Origin: an uncultured Aurantimonas sp.
GTDB taxonomy: Bacteria > Pseudomonadota > Alphaproteobacteria > Rhizobiales > Rhizobiaceae
Direction of reading: 5' to 3'
NCBI GenBank assembly: GCA_947488615.1
Contig: CANKZU010000005.1
Location: 181,666 to 245,665, forward strand
Length of the DNA: 64,000 nucleotides
The position numbers were made by a program, and so were the translations under genes. The notes beneath the pieces were generated by a model. It searched no databases, had not been told where the DNA came from, and worked only from the letters and a program-made list of their open reading frames with translations. Shown here piece after piece: positions 1 through 9,604 of the stretch. Each line of letters starts with the position of its first letter. The stretch's first letter is position 1.

Positions 1-1507
1 AATCGTTGACGACGGAGATTCCGGTGTTGGCGCTGCGCACGAGCGGGAGGCCGACCGCGACCGAGGTAAGTTCGGCGAGACGCAGATGCTGGTAGGGTCC
101 CGGCGTTGCCCCGTACCAGGCGTCGTTGGTATCGTTGACGAGGAAGCCAGGCCGCGTTTCGGCCGTCCCCACGTCGATCTCGCCCGGGAAAATGATCTCG
201 TAGCAGATCAGCGGCAGGAATGACGGCGCGCCTTCGAGCGGCACCTTGACGCGCGCGGCTCCGGCGGAAAAACCGCCCGGCATCTCGGCCATTTGCGACA
301 GGCCGAAGCCTTCCAGAAACTCCTGGAACGGGAGATATTCGCCGAAGGGGACCAGATGGGTCTTGTCGCGCGCGGCGACGATCTCGCCTTCGTCGTCGAT
401 GACATAGACCGAATTATAGACCCGCGACGTCGCAATGTCCGGCCCCTCGATGCGCGCGGCGCCGGCGATCAGGGTTTCGTTCGGTTGCAGCGTGTCGGCG
501 ATGCGGGCGATCGCATCGGGCCGCTCGGTCAAGAGAAAGGGAAACGAGGATTCCGGCCAGATGACCAAGGTCTGGGGCGGCGGCGCGCCGGTCTCCGGCG
601 CCGTCGAATCGGGCGTCAACGCGCCCGGGATCGCGGTGGTATCACTCCGCGCCTCGGTCAAGCGGATATGCCGATCGAAGATCGATTCGGCCTGGTTTAC
701 TTCCCATTTCAGCGATTGTTCGATGTTCGGCTGAACGACTCGCAGCCGCACGTTCGCGACGAATTCGGTCGGATTCACCTGCATTCGCCAGAAGCCGAAA
801 CCCAGGTGAAAGATAAGAAGCGCGGTAGCGACCGCCAGCACGGGAGCGCGCCCGCGCCGATCGATCAGAACGGCCGGGCTGGAAAACACGATGACAGCGA
901 GCAGCGTCAAACCGTGGACCCCGACCAGGCTCGACGTCTGCATCAGCAGCGGCATCGGCGCGGCCATCACGCCGATCTCGTTCCAGGGAAAGCCGGTGAA
1001 GAGAACCGCGCGCAGATATTCAAACAACGCGAAGGCGCCCGCCAGCGCGAAGATGCGCAGGGCGCTGTCGCTCCAGACAAGCCGGGCGAGCGCGACCGCT
1101 AGACCATAATAGATTGCCAGGATGGCGGGCAGTCCCAGAACCGCGAGCGGGATGAAAGCGGCGAATTCCGCGGCATCGACAAGCATGGCCGCCCCCAGCC
1201 ACCACAAGCCGGCGACGAAGTATCCGAAGCCGAACAGCCAACCGGTGACAAAGGCCGGCGCCATGCGGCGGATCAACGAGCGGCCGGGGTCGACGACGAC
1301 GCCGTCGAGAAGCCACACGAGCAACGGAAAGCCGACAAAGCCGACCGCCGGAAAGTTGTAGGGCGGAAGCGCGAATGTACAAAGTGCGCCGGCCGCGACG
1401 GTCAGGAGGACGCGGCGCCAGCCCTCCAGCAGCAGGACCCAACCGGCCAGCCGGTTGAGGAGGCCCCCTTCGCGCTCGCGTCGGTCACGTCGAGAGATGA
1501 CGCTCAC
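1..1507 (-). CDS. lnt: Apolipoprotein N-acyltransferase Lnt (3' end outside window)
   Basis: Lnt transfers the third acyl chain to the N-terminal cysteine of lipoproteins in the inner membrane. About 502 codons are visible and the C-terminus runs off the left edge. The N-terminal part is a set of hydrophobic membrane segments, followed by a nitrilase-like domain. The catalytic triad regions are readable: VIWPESSFPF (Glu), KTHLVPFGEYLPF (Lys) and LICYEI (Cys). RSANTGISVVND is the last visible stretch and matches the conserved post-catalytic region. I chose a GTG start at 1507 because GGGGGG lies just upstream and it falls 27 bases after the corC stop. It is the last gene of the corC-ybeY-phoH-miaB minus-strand run. 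The family assignment is secure; the exact start is less so. Confidence 0.93.
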   Translation of the reverse strand, partial: MSVISRRDRREREGGLLNRLAGWVLLLEGWRRVLLTVAAGALCTFALPPYNFPAVGFVGFPLLVWLLDGVVVDPGRSLIRRMAPAFVTGWLFGFGYFVAGLWWLGAAMLVDAAEFAAFIPLAVLGLPAILAIYYGLAVALARLVWSDSALRIFALAGAFALFEYLRAVLFTGFPWNEIGVMAAPMPLLMQTSSLVGVHGLTLLAVIVFSSPAVLIDRRGRAPVLAVATALLIFHLGFGFWRMQVNPTEFVANVRLRVVQPNIEQSLKWEVNQAESIFDRHIRLTEARSDTTAIPGALTPDSTAPETGAPPPQTLVIWPESSFPFLLTERPDAIARIADTLQPNETLIAGAARIEGPDIATSRVYNSVYVIDDEGEIVAARDKTHLVPFGEYLPFQEFLEGFGLSQMAEMPGGFSAGAARVKVPLEGAPSFLPLICYEIIFPGEIDVGTAETRPGFLVNDTNDAWYGATPGPYQHLRLAELTSVAVGLPLVRSANTGISVVND

Positions 1508-1534
1508 ATTGCCCCCCAAATGCCGTGGTGCTCC

Positions 1535-2626
1535 TCAAGGCGCATCCGCCAGCCCTTCGACGATGCGCCGGCGCTTGTCCCCCTGCTGGAAGCGGACGAT
1601 CCGCACCCGGCGCACGCGCCGCGGGTCGGCGTCGAGGACCTGGAACTCGAAGCCAGGAACCGCCTGGACGACTTCGCCTCTGGCCGGAATGCGTCCGAGT
1701 TCGGAGAACAGCAAGCCGCCGATCGTGTCGGCCTCGTCCTCATATTCGCTGATGTCGAAATCCTCGCCGACCAGCTTCTTCACCTCGTCGAGATCGGCCT
1801 TGGCGTCGGCATAATAGATGCCGTCGCCGCTCTCGGTGATCATCGCGGGTTCGTCGTCATGCTCGTCCTCGATATTGCCGACGACCATCTCGATGATGTC
1901 CTCCAGCGAGACAAGCCCGTCGGTGCCGCCATATTCGTCGATGACCAGCGCCATCTGCGTGCGCATCGCCTGCATCCGCGCCATCAGGTCCGAGGCGAGC
2001 ATGGAGGGCGGAACGAACAGCACAGTGCGGATGATGCCGAGATCGGCCACCCGCCGGGCCAGGTTGATCTGCCGCAGATCCAGCCCTGCCCGGGGTTTTT
2101 TGGCCGGCTGGCCATCGCCGCCGTTGGGTTTGGCGGGACGGGCAACGCGTGTGATGTGGCCGACGACGTCGCGGATGTGGATCATCCCGCGCGGATCGTC
2201 GAGGCTCTCGCCATAGACCGGCATGCGCGAGTGGCCGCTTGCCTCGAACTGCTTCATCAATTCGCCGAGCGTGGTCGTGATCTCGACCGCCTGGATGTCG
2301 GCCCGCGGGACCATGACGTCCTCGACCCGGACCTCCCGCAGCCGCAGAATGTTGTTTAGCATGGCGCGTTCTTCGGGAGAGAAGGCGTCTTCGCCGTGCC
2401 CCGGCTCGAGCAGCGCCTGGGTCAGATCCTCACGCATCAGATTGGGCATGCGCGGTCGCAGCCGGTGGACAAGACCGCCGATGAACCCCCGCTCTTTTCT
2501 GGGTTTTTCGCCACGCCGACTTCGATCGTCGCCAGCGCCTCGCTCGCCGCCATCCTCGGCAGCGTCTACCGCGTCGTGGTCGTTCGGACCCGTCGCGTGC
2601 GTCTGAATGTTCATCGTCTCACTCAT
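1535..2626 (-). CDS. corC: Hemolysin/CorC-family protein with CBS pair and transporter-associated domain
   Basis: This 363-residue protein has an acidic, basic-mixed N-terminal tail of about 60 residues, then a CBS-domain pair starting near EVRVEDVMVPRADI and containing LVIDEYGGTDGLVSLEDI. A C-terminal CorC/HlyC transporter-associated domain follows (DEADTIGGLLFSELGRIP). It lacks the DUF21 membrane domain, so it matches the soluble YbeX/CorC type linked to magnesium and cobalt homeostasis. The same neighbours, ybeZ/phoH, ybeY and lnt, surround corC in E. coli, and the conserved arrangement suggests a shared envelope/RNA-maintenance operon. It starts only 3 bases after the ybeY stop, so the two are co-transcribed. 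The ATG at 2614 is an alternative start. Confidence 0.9.
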   Translation of the reverse strand: MSETMNIQTHATGPNDHDAVDAAEDGGERGAGDDRSRRGEKPRKERGFIGGLVHRLRPRMPNLMREDLTQALLEPGHGEDAFSPEERAMLNNILRLREVRVEDVMVPRADIQAVEITTTLGELMKQFEASGHSRMPVYGESLDDPRGMIHIRDVVGHITRVARPAKPNGGDGQPAKKPRAGLDLRQINLARRVADLGIIRTVLFVPPSMLASDLMARMQAMRTQMALVIDEYGGTDGLVSLEDIIEMVVGNIEDEHDDEPAMITESGDGIYYADAKADLDEVKKLVGEDFDISEYEDEADTIGGLLFSELGRIPARGEVVQAVPGFEFQVLDADPRRVRRVRIVRFQQGDKRRRIVEGLADAP

Positions 2627-2629
2627 TGT

Positions 2630-3184
2630 TCAGTCGGTTACCATAACCGGCTTTGGGGGATTTTCGAGGCATTGGCGATAGGGGTCCGCAATGCCGAGGT
2701 CTGCCAGGATCGCGATCTCCAGAGTCTCCATCGCCTCGGCTTCCGCTTCGTCGATGTGGTCAAAGCCCATGAGATGCAGAAAGCCATGCACCAGAAGGTG
2801 GCGGGCATGATCGGCGAGGCTCTTGCCTTCGGCGCGGGCCTCCCGCTGCATAGTCTGAAAGGCCAGCAGAAGATCGCCGCACAGCAGCCCCGGACGATCG
2901 CCGGGCGCCAGATCGGCCATCGGAAACGACAGGATATTGGTCGCGCGGTCCTTGCCGCGCCATTCGGCATTGGCGGCGCGCACGGTCTCGTCGTCGGCCA
3001 GCGTCACCGCGATCTCGCTCTGCAGATCTTCCGGCAGGCCGATCCGCCCGGCCGCCGCGGCGAAAACGCCGTGCGCCATCGCCGAGACATCGCCAAGCCC
3101 CGCCGTCTCCCACTCCGTCGCCTCAATCGAAAGGGCGACTGTGAGCCCTTTATACGGGACGGATCCTGATTTTCCCGATCGCAC
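2630..3184 (-). CDS. ybeY: Endoribonuclease YbeY (rRNA maturation factor)
   Basis: YbeY is a zinc-dependent single-strand endoribonuclease needed for 16S rRNA 3'-end maturation and ribosome quality control. The diagnostic metal motif HGFLHLMGFDH (the HxxxHxxxxxH pattern) is present near residues 128-138. A typical N-terminal half precedes it, including ATNILSFPM. I use the GTG at 3184, which overlaps the phoH TAG stop by one base; GGAC lies upstream. Translational coupling to phoH is likely. The length of 184 is slightly above the usual 150-170, so a shorter internal start is possible, although no ATG is available before the conserved region. Confidence 0.93.
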   Translation of the reverse strand: MRSGKSGSVPYKGLTVALSIEATEWETAGLGDVSAMAHGVFAAAAGRIGLPEDLQSEIAVTLADDETVRAANAEWRGKDRATNILSFPMADLAPGDRPGLLCGDLLLAFQTMQREARAEGKSLADHARHLLVHGFLHLMGFDHIDEAEAEAMETLEIAILADLGIADPYRQCLENPPKPVMVTD

Positions 3185-4227
3185 TATCTGTCCAGCGGGC
3201 TAGCCGATACACGATGGCGCCCCGCATCCTCCTCGTAAGCCTCCACGATTGCCTGAACCAGCGGATGGCGCACCACGTCCTTCGCCTCGAAGCGCACCGT
3301 GACGGCGCTCGGCACCTTTTCCAGGACGCGGAGCGCCTCGATCAGGCCGGACTTCTGGCCAGGCGGCAAATCCACCTGGGAGGGGTCGCCCGTCACCACC
3401 ATGCGAGCATTCTCGCCCAAGCGGGTCAGGAACATCTTCATCTGCATCGTGGTGGTATTCTGCGCCTCGTCGAGAATCACCGCGGCATGGGACAGCGTGC
3501 GGCCGCGCATGAAGGCTAGCGGGGCGATCTCGATCGCTCCCGCCGCCAGAGCGCGTTCCACCTTTTCGGCCGGAATCATGTCGTAAAGCGCATCGTAAAG
3601 CGGGCGCAGATACGGATCGACCTTCTCCTTCATGTCGCCCGGCAGGAAGCCGAGCCGCTCGCCGGCCTCGACGGCCGGCCGCGACAGGATGATCCGCTCG
3701 ACCTGGCCCCGTTCGAGAAGCTGCGCGGCGTGGGCGACGGCGAGATAGGTCTTGCCGGTGCCGGCGGGGCCGACGCCGAAGACGAGCTCGGCCCGCTCCA
3801 GGGCACGCATATAGGCATCCTGGGTTGGCGTCCTGGCGTGGATCGTGCGGCGGCGCGTTGAAATCTGCGCGAGCGACATGCGCCCTTTCTTCTCGAGCGT
3901 CGGCAAATAGAGCTGGTCGTCCTGGGCGATCGCCATGCGAATCGCGCCCTCGACGTCGTTCTTGCCGATCTCGTGGCCGCCCTGAAGACGCTCATAGAGA
4001 TAATCGAGCGAGCGGCGGGCCTGCTCGCTGGCGATCTGATCACCGCGAATTTCGATCTTGTTGCCGCGGGCCCGCGCGTCGATGCCGAGCTTTTGCTCGA
4101 TCAGGGCCAGATTCTCGTCGAACTGGCCAAACAGCGAGCTCGCCAATCGGTTGTCCTCGTAGGTTAACACGATATGCGCCATATCCGATGCGCCGGAGAC
4201 GGGCGCGGTTCCGCGTTCGGCCCTCAC
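3184..4227 (-). CDS. phoH: PhoH-family ATPase (YbeZ type)
   Basis: This is a PhoH-family P-loop ATPase of about 347 residues. Walker A is [13 protein letters not shown] and the Walker B region is [12 protein letters not shown]. An N-terminal KH-like region precedes them, beginning [20 protein letters not shown]. The family partners YbeY in RNA metabolism and stress responses. I chose a GTG start at 4227: GAGGA sits seven bases upstream, and the GTGA overlaps the miaB stop. The internal ATG at 4182 lacks a good Shine-Dalgarno sequence. A much longer open frame continues upstream to 5343, but it is only the mirror of miaB in another frame. Confidence 0.93.
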   Translation of the reverse strand: MRAERGTAPVSGASDMAHIVLTYEDNRLASSLFGQFDENLALIEQKLGIDARARGNKIEIRGDQIASEQARRSLDYLYERLQGGHEIGKNDVEGAIRMAIAQDDQLYLPTLEKKGRMSLAQISTRRRTIHARTPTQDAYMRALERAELVFGVGPAGTGKTYLAVAHAAQLLERGQVERIILSRPAVEAGERLGFLPGDMKEKVDPYLRPLYDALYDMIPAEKVERALAAGAIEIAPLAFMRGRTLSHAAVILDEAQNTTTMQMKMFLTRLGENARMVVTGDPSQVDLPPGQKSGLIEALRVLEKVPSAVTVRFEAKDVVRHPLVQAIVEAYEEDAGRHRVSASPLDR

Positions 4228-5642
4228 GCGACATTCCTCGCATCGCCTGCCCGAACGGCCCCGGAGCCCTCGGCAAGCAGGGAATTGGGCAGCGTTGCCG
4301 CAATGCGCACCGTCACCAGATCGCCGATCTCGCCGACATCGGCCGCGGCGACCACCGGTTGCAGGAAGGGCGAGCGCCCGACCCGCTGATGGCCATAGCG
4401 GCCCGGCTTTTCGACCAGAATTTCGACGTCGCGGCCGACGAGGCTTTCGGCGAAGGCCGTCTGCTGCTCGCGCAACAGCGCCTGCAGCCGTTGCAGCCGC
4501 TCCGATTTCACCGCCTCCTCGACGTGGTCGTCCATGTCGGCGCCGGGCGTGCCGGGACGCGGGGAATATTTGAACGAGAAGGCCGAGGCGTAGCCGACAG
4601 TTTCGACGAGGCGCATCGTCGCCTCGAAATCCGCGTCGCTCTCGCCGGGAAAACCGACGATGAAGTCGCAGGACAGGGCGATGTCCGGCCGGGCGGCGCG
4701 AATCCGATCGAGCAGCGTCAGGTAGTCCGCGGCCGTATGGCGGCGATTCATCGCCTTCAGGATGCGGTCCGAGCCCGACTGAACCGGCAAATGCAGATAG
4801 GGCATCAGCGTCGGCAGATCGCGATGGGCGGCGATGAGATCGTCGTCCATGTCGCGCGGATGCGACGTCGTGTAGCGAAGCCGCCCTATCCCGGGAATCT
4901 CGGCGAGCGCGCGCAACAGGCCGCCAAGAGCAAGCGGCCGGCCGGCGTCCTCGCCGGACCAGGCGTTGACGTTCTGGCCGAGCAGCGTGACCTCGCGCAC
5001 ACCGGCTTCGGCCAGCCGCCGCGCCTCGTCCATGATCTGGCCGAACGAGCGGGAGACCTCGGCGCCGCGCGTATAAGGCACCACGCAGAACGTGCAGAAC
5101 TTGTCGCAACCTTCCTGCACGGTCAAAAAGGCCGTCACCCCGCGGGCGCGGATTTGCGGCGCCTCGGCGTGGGGCAGATGCGCGAACTTGTCCTCGACCG
5201 CGTAATCGGTGTCGACCACCTTGTCGCCCTTCGCCACGCGGGCGAGCGCCTCGGGCAGGCGGTGATAGGTCTGCGGACCGATGACCAGGTCGACGACCGG
5301 CGCCCGATCGATGATCTCGCGACCCTCGGCCTGCGCGACGCAACCGGTGACGCCGACGCGCAGCTCCTCGCCCCGCAAAGCCTTGTCCGCTTTCAAGAGA
5401 CGAATGCGGCCCAGCTCGGAATAAATCTTCTCCGCCGCCTTTTCGCGAATGTGGCAGGTGTTCAGGAGGACGAGATCGGCGTCCTCCATCGTCTCCGTCG
5501 GCCGATAGCCGTCCTTCGCCAGCGCGTCGCCCATGCGCTGGGAATCGTAGACGTTCATCTGACAGCCATAGGTCTTGATGAAGACTTTGCGGGACTTGTC
5601 CCCGGCCGTTGCCGGCTCGCGTGCTTCGATCGTTTCAGTCAT
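4224..5642 (-). CDS. miaB: tRNA-2-methylthio-N6-dimethylallyladenosine synthase MiaB
   Basis: MiaB is a radical-SAM methylthiotransferase that adds a methylthio group to i6A37 of tRNAs. The N-terminal UPF0004 domain carries the auxiliary-cluster cysteines, first seen in [16 protein letters not shown]. The radical-SAM CxxxCxxC motif is CDKFCTFC, followed by [14 protein letters not shown]-terminal TRAM domain starts near [11 protein letters not shown]. The length of 472 fits the family. The stop overlaps the phoH GTG start by four bases. This order (miaB-phoH-ybeY-corC-lnt) is the standard alphaproteobacterial arrangement. Confidence 0.96.
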   Translation of the reverse strand: MTETIEAREPATAGDKSRKVFIKTYGCQMNVYDSQRMGDALAKDGYRPTETMEDADLVLLNTCHIREKAAEKIYSELGRIRLLKADKALRGEELRVGVTGCVAQAEGREIIDRAPVVDLVIGPQTYHRLPEALARVAKGDKVVDTDYAVEDKFAHLPHAEAPQIRARGVTAFLTVQEGCDKFCTFCVVPYTRGAEVSRSFGQIMDEARRLAEAGVREVTLLGQNVNAWSGEDAGRPLALGGLLRALAEIPGIGRLRYTTSHPRDMDDDLIAAHRDLPTLMPYLHLPVQSGSDRILKAMNRRHTAADYLTLLDRIRAARPDIALSCDFIVGFPGESDADFEATMRLVETVGYASAFSFKYSPRPGTPGADMDDHVEEAVKSERLQRLQALLREQQTAFAESLVGRDVEILVEKPGRYGHQRVGRSPFLQPVVAAADVGEIGDLVTVRIAATLPNSLLAEGSGAVRAGDARNVA

Positions 5643-5699
5643 GCGCCCTTCTGGTCGGACCGAGCCTGCCAGCTTGGCGCCGACAGGGATGAATTAGAC

Positions 5700-6566
5700 T
5701 CATATATCGACAGCATCATGACGCGGCGCAAGCGCCCGTTCATTTTCGCGCAGTCCGGAGCGGTCTTTTGCCTCCGCTCTGTGACCGCGAAGGCTCGCCG
5801 CGAGCATTTTTCGGACGCTGGCCTCGGCGGTGCGCGCCACCGCCTTGCGATCGGACGATTCACCGAAGGGGATCGGCGTGCCGAACGAAACCTCGACCCG
5901 GATCGCGCCCTCCTTGAGAAAGGTCAGAAGGTGCGACCCCAGTTCGACGGCGCCCGGCCAGGCGGCCAGCGGCCGAAAATAGCGGCCGAGCGGCACGCCG
6001 TTTGCATGGGTATAGGCGATCGCCACCGGCTGCACGGTCACCGCATGGGCCTTGTAGGAGTGGAGCGCTGCCTGCGCGGCGCCGAACAGCGCGGTCTTGA
6101 ACGGCAGCACCTCGTTGCCGTCCGAGGTCGTGCCCTCGGCGAACAACACCATGACATCGCCCGCCGTCAGCCGCTCGGCGATGGCGTCGGCCTGCACCCC
6201 CGTGCGCCGGCGCGCGTCCCGCTCCACGAAGATGGTCCGCTGGAGCCGGGCGAGCAGGCCGAAGGCCGGCCAGTCCCGCACCTCCGCCTTGGCGATGAAG
6301 GACAGCGGCGTGATCTTGCCGAGCACCATGATGTCGGCCCAGGACTGGTGATTGGCCACGAAAAGCAGGGGATGGGCCTGGCTCGGCTGCCCGACGATCT
6401 CGACCTCGATGCCGGCGACAGTGCAGGCGATCCGATGCCAGATCACGGGAAGCCGACGTGCCAAGACCCAGCCGCGCGCAATCGCCAGGCTTTGGAGCGG
6501 CCACAACACGAGCGTGAGAGAGGTGAGGGTCACGGCCACGAAGCCGACGCGCAGCCACCCGATCAT
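5700..6566 (-). CDS. plsC: 1-acyl-sn-glycerol-3-phosphate acyltransferase
   Basis: This 288-residue protein is a membrane-anchored acyltransferase of phospholipid synthesis, converting lysophosphatidate to phosphatidate. A hydrophobic anchor covers roughly residues 5-30. The HX4D catalytic motif is NHQSWAD, and FVERDARR and FAEGTTSDG form the later substrate-binding blocks. The last 40 residues are polar and charged, beyond the usual fold. It lies 57 bases upstream of miaB and 54 bases downstream of rimI in the same run, so co-transcription is likely. PlsC is the best-fitting name, although the family also includes ornithine-lipid OlsA-type enzymes. Confidence 0.9.
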   Translation of the reverse strand: MIGWLRVGFVAVTLTSLTLVLWPLQSLAIARGWVLARRLPVIWHRIACTVAGIEVEIVGQPSQAHPLLFVANHQSWADIMVLGKITPLSFIAKAEVRDWPAFGLLARLQRTIFVERDARRRTGVQADAIAERLTAGDVMVLFAEGTTSDGNEVLPFKTALFGAAQAALHSYKAHAVTVQPVAIAYTHANGVPLGRYFRPLAAWPGAVELGSHLLTFLKEGAIRVEVSFGTPIPFGESSDRKAVARTAEASVRKMLAASLRGHRAEAKDRSGLRENERALAPRHDAVDI

Positions 6567-6620
6567 TGGTCACCGCTCGGCGGCGCGGTCATCATCCTGT
6601 ACGCCATGGCGCCGCCGCCG

Positions 6621-7145
6621 CTATCTCAGCGTCCGCTTGAGCGTCAACGCGCTGGTCGTGCGGCCGTCCGGCTGACGGTAATACGCCGGCCGGCGGCCAA
6701 CCTCTTCGAAGCGCAACCGGCGGTATAGCTTCAATGCCGGCGCGTTCTCCTCGTCGACCTCGAGGAACAGCGACGCCGCCCCCTCGGCGTAAAGCTGCTG
6801 CAGCAACTGGTCCATCAGGAGACGGCCGACGCCGTGGTTGCGTGCGCGCTTGGCGACGGCGATCGTCAGGATCTCCGCCTCACCGTCGATATTGCGGGCG
6901 AGAACGAAGCCCAAGGGCGGCTCCGACGGATGGCCGACATGCCGCGCGACGATGCCGATACCACCCTTCTGGCTGAGGAGGGAGGCGAGTTCGTCGCCGG
7001 ACCAGGGATGATCGAAGGCCTCGCTGTGGAGGTCGGCCGCGGCGTCGATGTCGGAGTCCTCCAGCGGCGCCGCAGCGATCTCCTGACCGCTCAGCCAGCT
7101 GTCCAGAAACGAGACCGTCCAGGTCCAGGGCAAAAACCAGTACAT
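6621..7145 (-). CDS. rimI: GNAT N-acetyltransferase, RimI type
   Basis: This is a GNAT acetyltransferase, probably modifying the N-terminus of ribosomal protein S18. The acetyl-CoA-binding motif A is ILTIAVAKRARNHGVGRLLM, with the Q/RxxGxG/A-like signature RNHGVG. The LEVDEENAPALKLYRRLRF block is typical of RimI. I start at ATG 7145 (MYWFLPWTW) because GAGAGGAAAG lies about eight bases upstream; the longer frame to 7223 has no good ribosome site. It follows tsaB, its usual neighbour, by 98 bases. Confidence 0.88.
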   Translation of the reverse strand: MYWFLPWTWTVSFLDSWLSGQEIAAAPLEDSDIDAAADLHSEAFDHPWSGDELASLLSQKGGIGIVARHVGHPSEPPLGFVLARNIDGEAEILTIAVAKRARNHGVGRLLMDQLLQQLYAEGAASLFLEVDEENAPALKLYRRLRFEEVGRRPAYYRQPDGRTTSALTLKRTLR

Positions 7146-7243
7146 CGGCCCGCTTTCCTCTCTGTCCGCTGTTTCCGCTCTGTCAGCGACCCCGATCCGC
7201 CGGATGAGACCGGCCGACCGCAAGCTTCACTCGACACAGCCTA

Positions 7244-7960
7244 TCACAGCAAGAGTTGCGGAGTGCTTTCGCTCCCAAAGTCGACACCCGCCGTCGCGGA
7301 AGGAGGTTTGGCGTCGGCGCCGCGCAAATAGAACGGGCGCGGTGGCTCGCCTGCCTCGCGCTCTGCCGCAAGCCGGGCCAGCACGGCGATATCGACGCGT
7401 GCCTCATTCGTCAGGACCTCGCTGGCTCGCGGCTGGAGAACCGCCTCGGCGATCGCTGCGCCGGTTCCGACAAGTCCGATCGTCTGGTCTTGCGAAATAC
7501 CGGCGACGAAGTCCTGGAGCGCCTGCGGCGGCAAGGCCCGAGGAGCTTCGAGCAGCGCCCCGTCGGCGCTAAAGAGCGCTGCATAGACCTCGCCGCGCTT
7601 GGCGTCGAGGACGGACAGGATCGGCTTGCCGCCGCCGACATGGGGCGCGGCCAGCGCTTCCAGCGTCGTCACGCCGATAGCTGGAACACCGAGCGCCAGC
7701 GCGAGACCGCGCGCCGCCGACACGCCGACCCTCAGCCCGGTGAAGGAGCCGGGACCGACCGTGACCGCGATCCTGGCAATGTCCTCGTAGCCAGCCGAGG
7801 CGCTTTCCAGAACCGCGTCGATGATCCCCATCAGCCGTTCCGCGTGCCCCTTGCCGATCTCCGGTTCGGCACGCCCGACGATCGCGCCGGAGCGAAGATC
7901 GAGGAGCCCCGCCGAACAACGCTCGAACGCGGTGTCGATGCCCAACAGCAGAAATGTCAT
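7244..7960 (-). CDS. tsaB: tRNA threonylcarbamoyladenosine biosynthesis protein TsaB
   Basis: TsaB is the non-catalytic ASKHA-fold partner of TsaD in the complex that makes t6A37 in tRNA. The N-terminus LLLGIDTAFERCSAGLLD is the family's ATPase-like opening, and VTVGPGSFTGLRVGVSAARG is its hallmark motif. The length of 238 is normal. It heads the tsaB-rimI-plsC-miaB run. Its functional partner TsaE is encoded elsewhere in this window (51295-52887, fused to a kinase); TsaD is not in the window. Confidence 0.95.
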   Translation of the reverse strand: MTFLLLGIDTAFERCSAGLLDLRSGAIVGRAEPEIGKGHAERLMGIIDAVLESASAGYEDIARIAVTVGPGSFTGLRVGVSAARGLALALGVPAIGVTTLEALAAPHVGGGKPILSVLDAKRGEVYAALFSADGALLEAPRALPPQALQDFVAGISQDQTIGLVGTGAAIAEAVLQPRASEVLTNEARVDIAVLARLAAEREAGEPPRPFYLRGADAKPPSATAGVDFGSESTPQLLL

Positions 7961-8030
7961 CGGCGCGGGCGAGCGCTCTCGGCGCTGGAAATGGGCCGGC
8001 GAAGCAAGCGCGACTGTCGATCCCGCTGCA

Positions 8031-8603
8031 TCAGGCGGCCTCGACCGCCTCCACCGCTTCGACCTCGGGCACGAAATGACGCAACAGGTTCTGGATGCCG
8101 TGCTTCAGCGTCGCCGTCGACGACGGGCAACCGGCGCAGGCGCCGCGCATGTTGAGATACACCGTGCCGTCGCGATAGCCGCGGAAGGTGATGTCGCCGC
8201 CGTCCTGGGCCACGGCCGGGCGAACGCGGGTTTCCAGCAGTTCCTTGATGGTCGCGACGGTGCTCGAATCGCTTTCCTCGAAGAATTCTTCCCCGTCCGG
8301 CATCGCTTCGCCGACGGCCATGTCCGCCATGACCGGCTCGTTCGACATGAAGTGCTCCATCAGCCCGGCGAGAATCGCCGGCTTCAGGTGCTGCCAGTCG
8401 GGTCCGTCCTTGGTGACGGTGACGAAATCATAGCCGAAGAAGACGCTGGTCACGCCGGGGATTACCATCAATCGGGTGGCCAGCGGCGAACGCTCGGCAT
8501 CCTCGTTCGAGCGGAACTCGATGGTGCCGTTCTCGACGACGACGCGGCCCGGCAGGAATTTTAGCGTCGCGGGATTCGGTGTCACTTCGGTCTGGATGAA
8601 CAT
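8031..8603 (-). CDS. nfuA: NfuA/NifU-like iron-sulfur scaffold protein
   Basis: This 190-residue protein carries an N-terminal Nfu/Scaffold domain (MFIQTEVTPNPATLKFLPG) and a C-terminal NifU domain with the cluster-binding CxxC in MRGACAGCPSSTATLK. It would deliver Fe-S clusters to client proteins. The ATG at 8603 was chosen because AGGGGCG lies just upstream; the open frame continues to 8684 without support. The short acidic repeat EVEAVEAVEAA ends the protein. It sits between tsaB and a UspA protein on the same strand. Confidence 0.93.
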   Translation of the reverse strand: MFIQTEVTPNPATLKFLPGRVVVENGTIEFRSNEDAERSPLATRLMVIPGVTSVFFGYDFVTVTKDGPDWQHLKPAILAGLMEHFMSNEPVMADMAVGEAMPDGEEFFEESDSSTVATIKELLETRVRPAVAQDGGDITFRGYRDGTVYLNMRGACAGCPSSTATLKHGIQNLLRHFVPEVEAVEAVEAA

Positions 8604-8720
8604 GTCACGCCCCTTTTGCGGCATCGACGCCGCGGCAATCTTTGGAATTGTTCTAAACTTACAGCAGCGCTGCGCTCGCCGCAATAAGACCTGACCTAAG
8701 ATAAGGCGGCGGATCGCTCC

Positions 8721-9212
8721 TCAACAGAGGCTGGCGATATCCTCGTCGGTCAAGGTCGCCGGAACGATCGTCACCGGGATCGGAAAAGCCGCGCCCTTGC
8801 CGGCCACCGAAGAGACCAGCGGCCCCGGCCCTTCGGACGCCTCGCCGGCCGCCAGGACGAGAATCGCGATCTCGCGATCAGCCTCGATCAAGGCGTGGAT
8901 CTCGTCGATGATCGTGCCTTCCCGTACCACGGCCTCGGGCTCGATGCCGACCGTCTCGCGCAGTTCGTCGGCAACCTTGGCAACCCGCGTCTCGGCCTCC
9001 TCGGTCGCCTCGGCGCGCATAATCTTCTCGACGCCGAGCCAGTGCTGGAAGTCGCCCGGCTCGATGACATAGAGCAGCACCGCGCCGCCGCCGCTCGCCT
9101 TGGCGCGATACGCGGCATAAGCCGCCGCACGCCCGCATTCGGGCGTTTCGTCGATGATGGCGAGGAACTTGCGTTTGCCGCCGGCGTCCCGACCGATGCG
9201 TTTCGATACCAT
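8721..9212 (-). CDS. Universal stress protein (UspA family)
   Basis: This is a single-domain UspA-type protein of about 163 residues. It starts with a KFLAIIDETPECGRAA strand-loop, contains an alternating helix-strand pattern and ends with VAGKGAAFPIPVTIVPATL, which resembles the family's C-terminal nucleotide-binding strand. The G-x2-G-x9-G ATP motif is only loosely matched (GEASEGPGPLVSSVAGKG), so ATP binding is uncertain. ATG 9212 is taken as the start; the frame to 9440 runs into non-conserved sequence. The role is probably a general stress response. Confidence 0.8.
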   Translation of the reverse strand: MVSKRIGRDAGGKRKFLAIIDETPECGRAAAYAAYRAKASGGGAVLLYVIEPGDFQHWLGVEKIMRAEATEEAETRVAKVADELRETVGIEPEAVVREGTIIDEIHALIEADREIAILVLAAGEASEGPGPLVSSVAGKGAAFPIPVTIVPATLTDEDIASLC

Positions 9213-9310
9213 GGCGGCAAGATGGCAGCGCCGAGGCTGGACGGCAAGACGGTGGTGGTGGCCGGCGTGTTTAGGGTATTGGACGGACGCCGGATCACGG
9301 GCAGAAGATG

Positions 9311-9604
9311 TCAGTCCGCGTCCCATTTTGGCGGCCAGTCGCGGCTTTGATGGAGAACCCGCAGAACAGTCAGTGTCGTATCGGTCGCACGATAGACGAT
9401 GAGATAGGGGGTTTTCAGAACCAGCTTCTGGGAAACGCACGACATTTTCGAGGGTCGGCCAATCGGATGCCGTGCCAGGAGGGCGACCGCACCGAGAACC
9501 CGCCGCTCGACACGCAGCGCCGCAGCCCGATCGCTAAGCGCGATATAAAATACCGCTGCTTCCAATTCCTTCGACGCATCCTCCTCCCAGAGGATTCGTC
9601 TCAT
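9311..9604 (-). CDS. RelE/ParE-family toxin
   Basis: This 97-residue basic protein has the RelE/ParE layout: an N-terminal helix pair (WEEDASKELEAAVFYIALSD), a PIGRPS turn, and strands in LKTPYLIVYRATDTTLTVLRVLHQSRDWP, where YLIVYR and VLRVLHQSR are hallmark strands. ParE types poison gyrase and RelE types cut mRNA; the sequence alone does not decide which. Its ATG overlaps the antitoxin stop by four bases, the normal antitoxin-first coupling. The pair sits between a usp gene and trpS, suggesting insertion into otherwise conserved flanks. Confidence 0.85.
   Translation of the reverse strand: MRRILWEEDASKELEAAVFYIALSDRAAALRVERRVLGAVALLARHPIGRPSKMSCVSQKLVLKTPYLIVYRATDTTLTVLRVLHQSRDWPPKWDAD

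Noticed and set aside
3825..6728. Plus-strand open frame of 967 codons
   Set aside because: It mirrors phoH, miaB and plsC on the opposite strand and has arginine- and proline-rich low-complexity translation; the minus-strand genes have clear family motifs.
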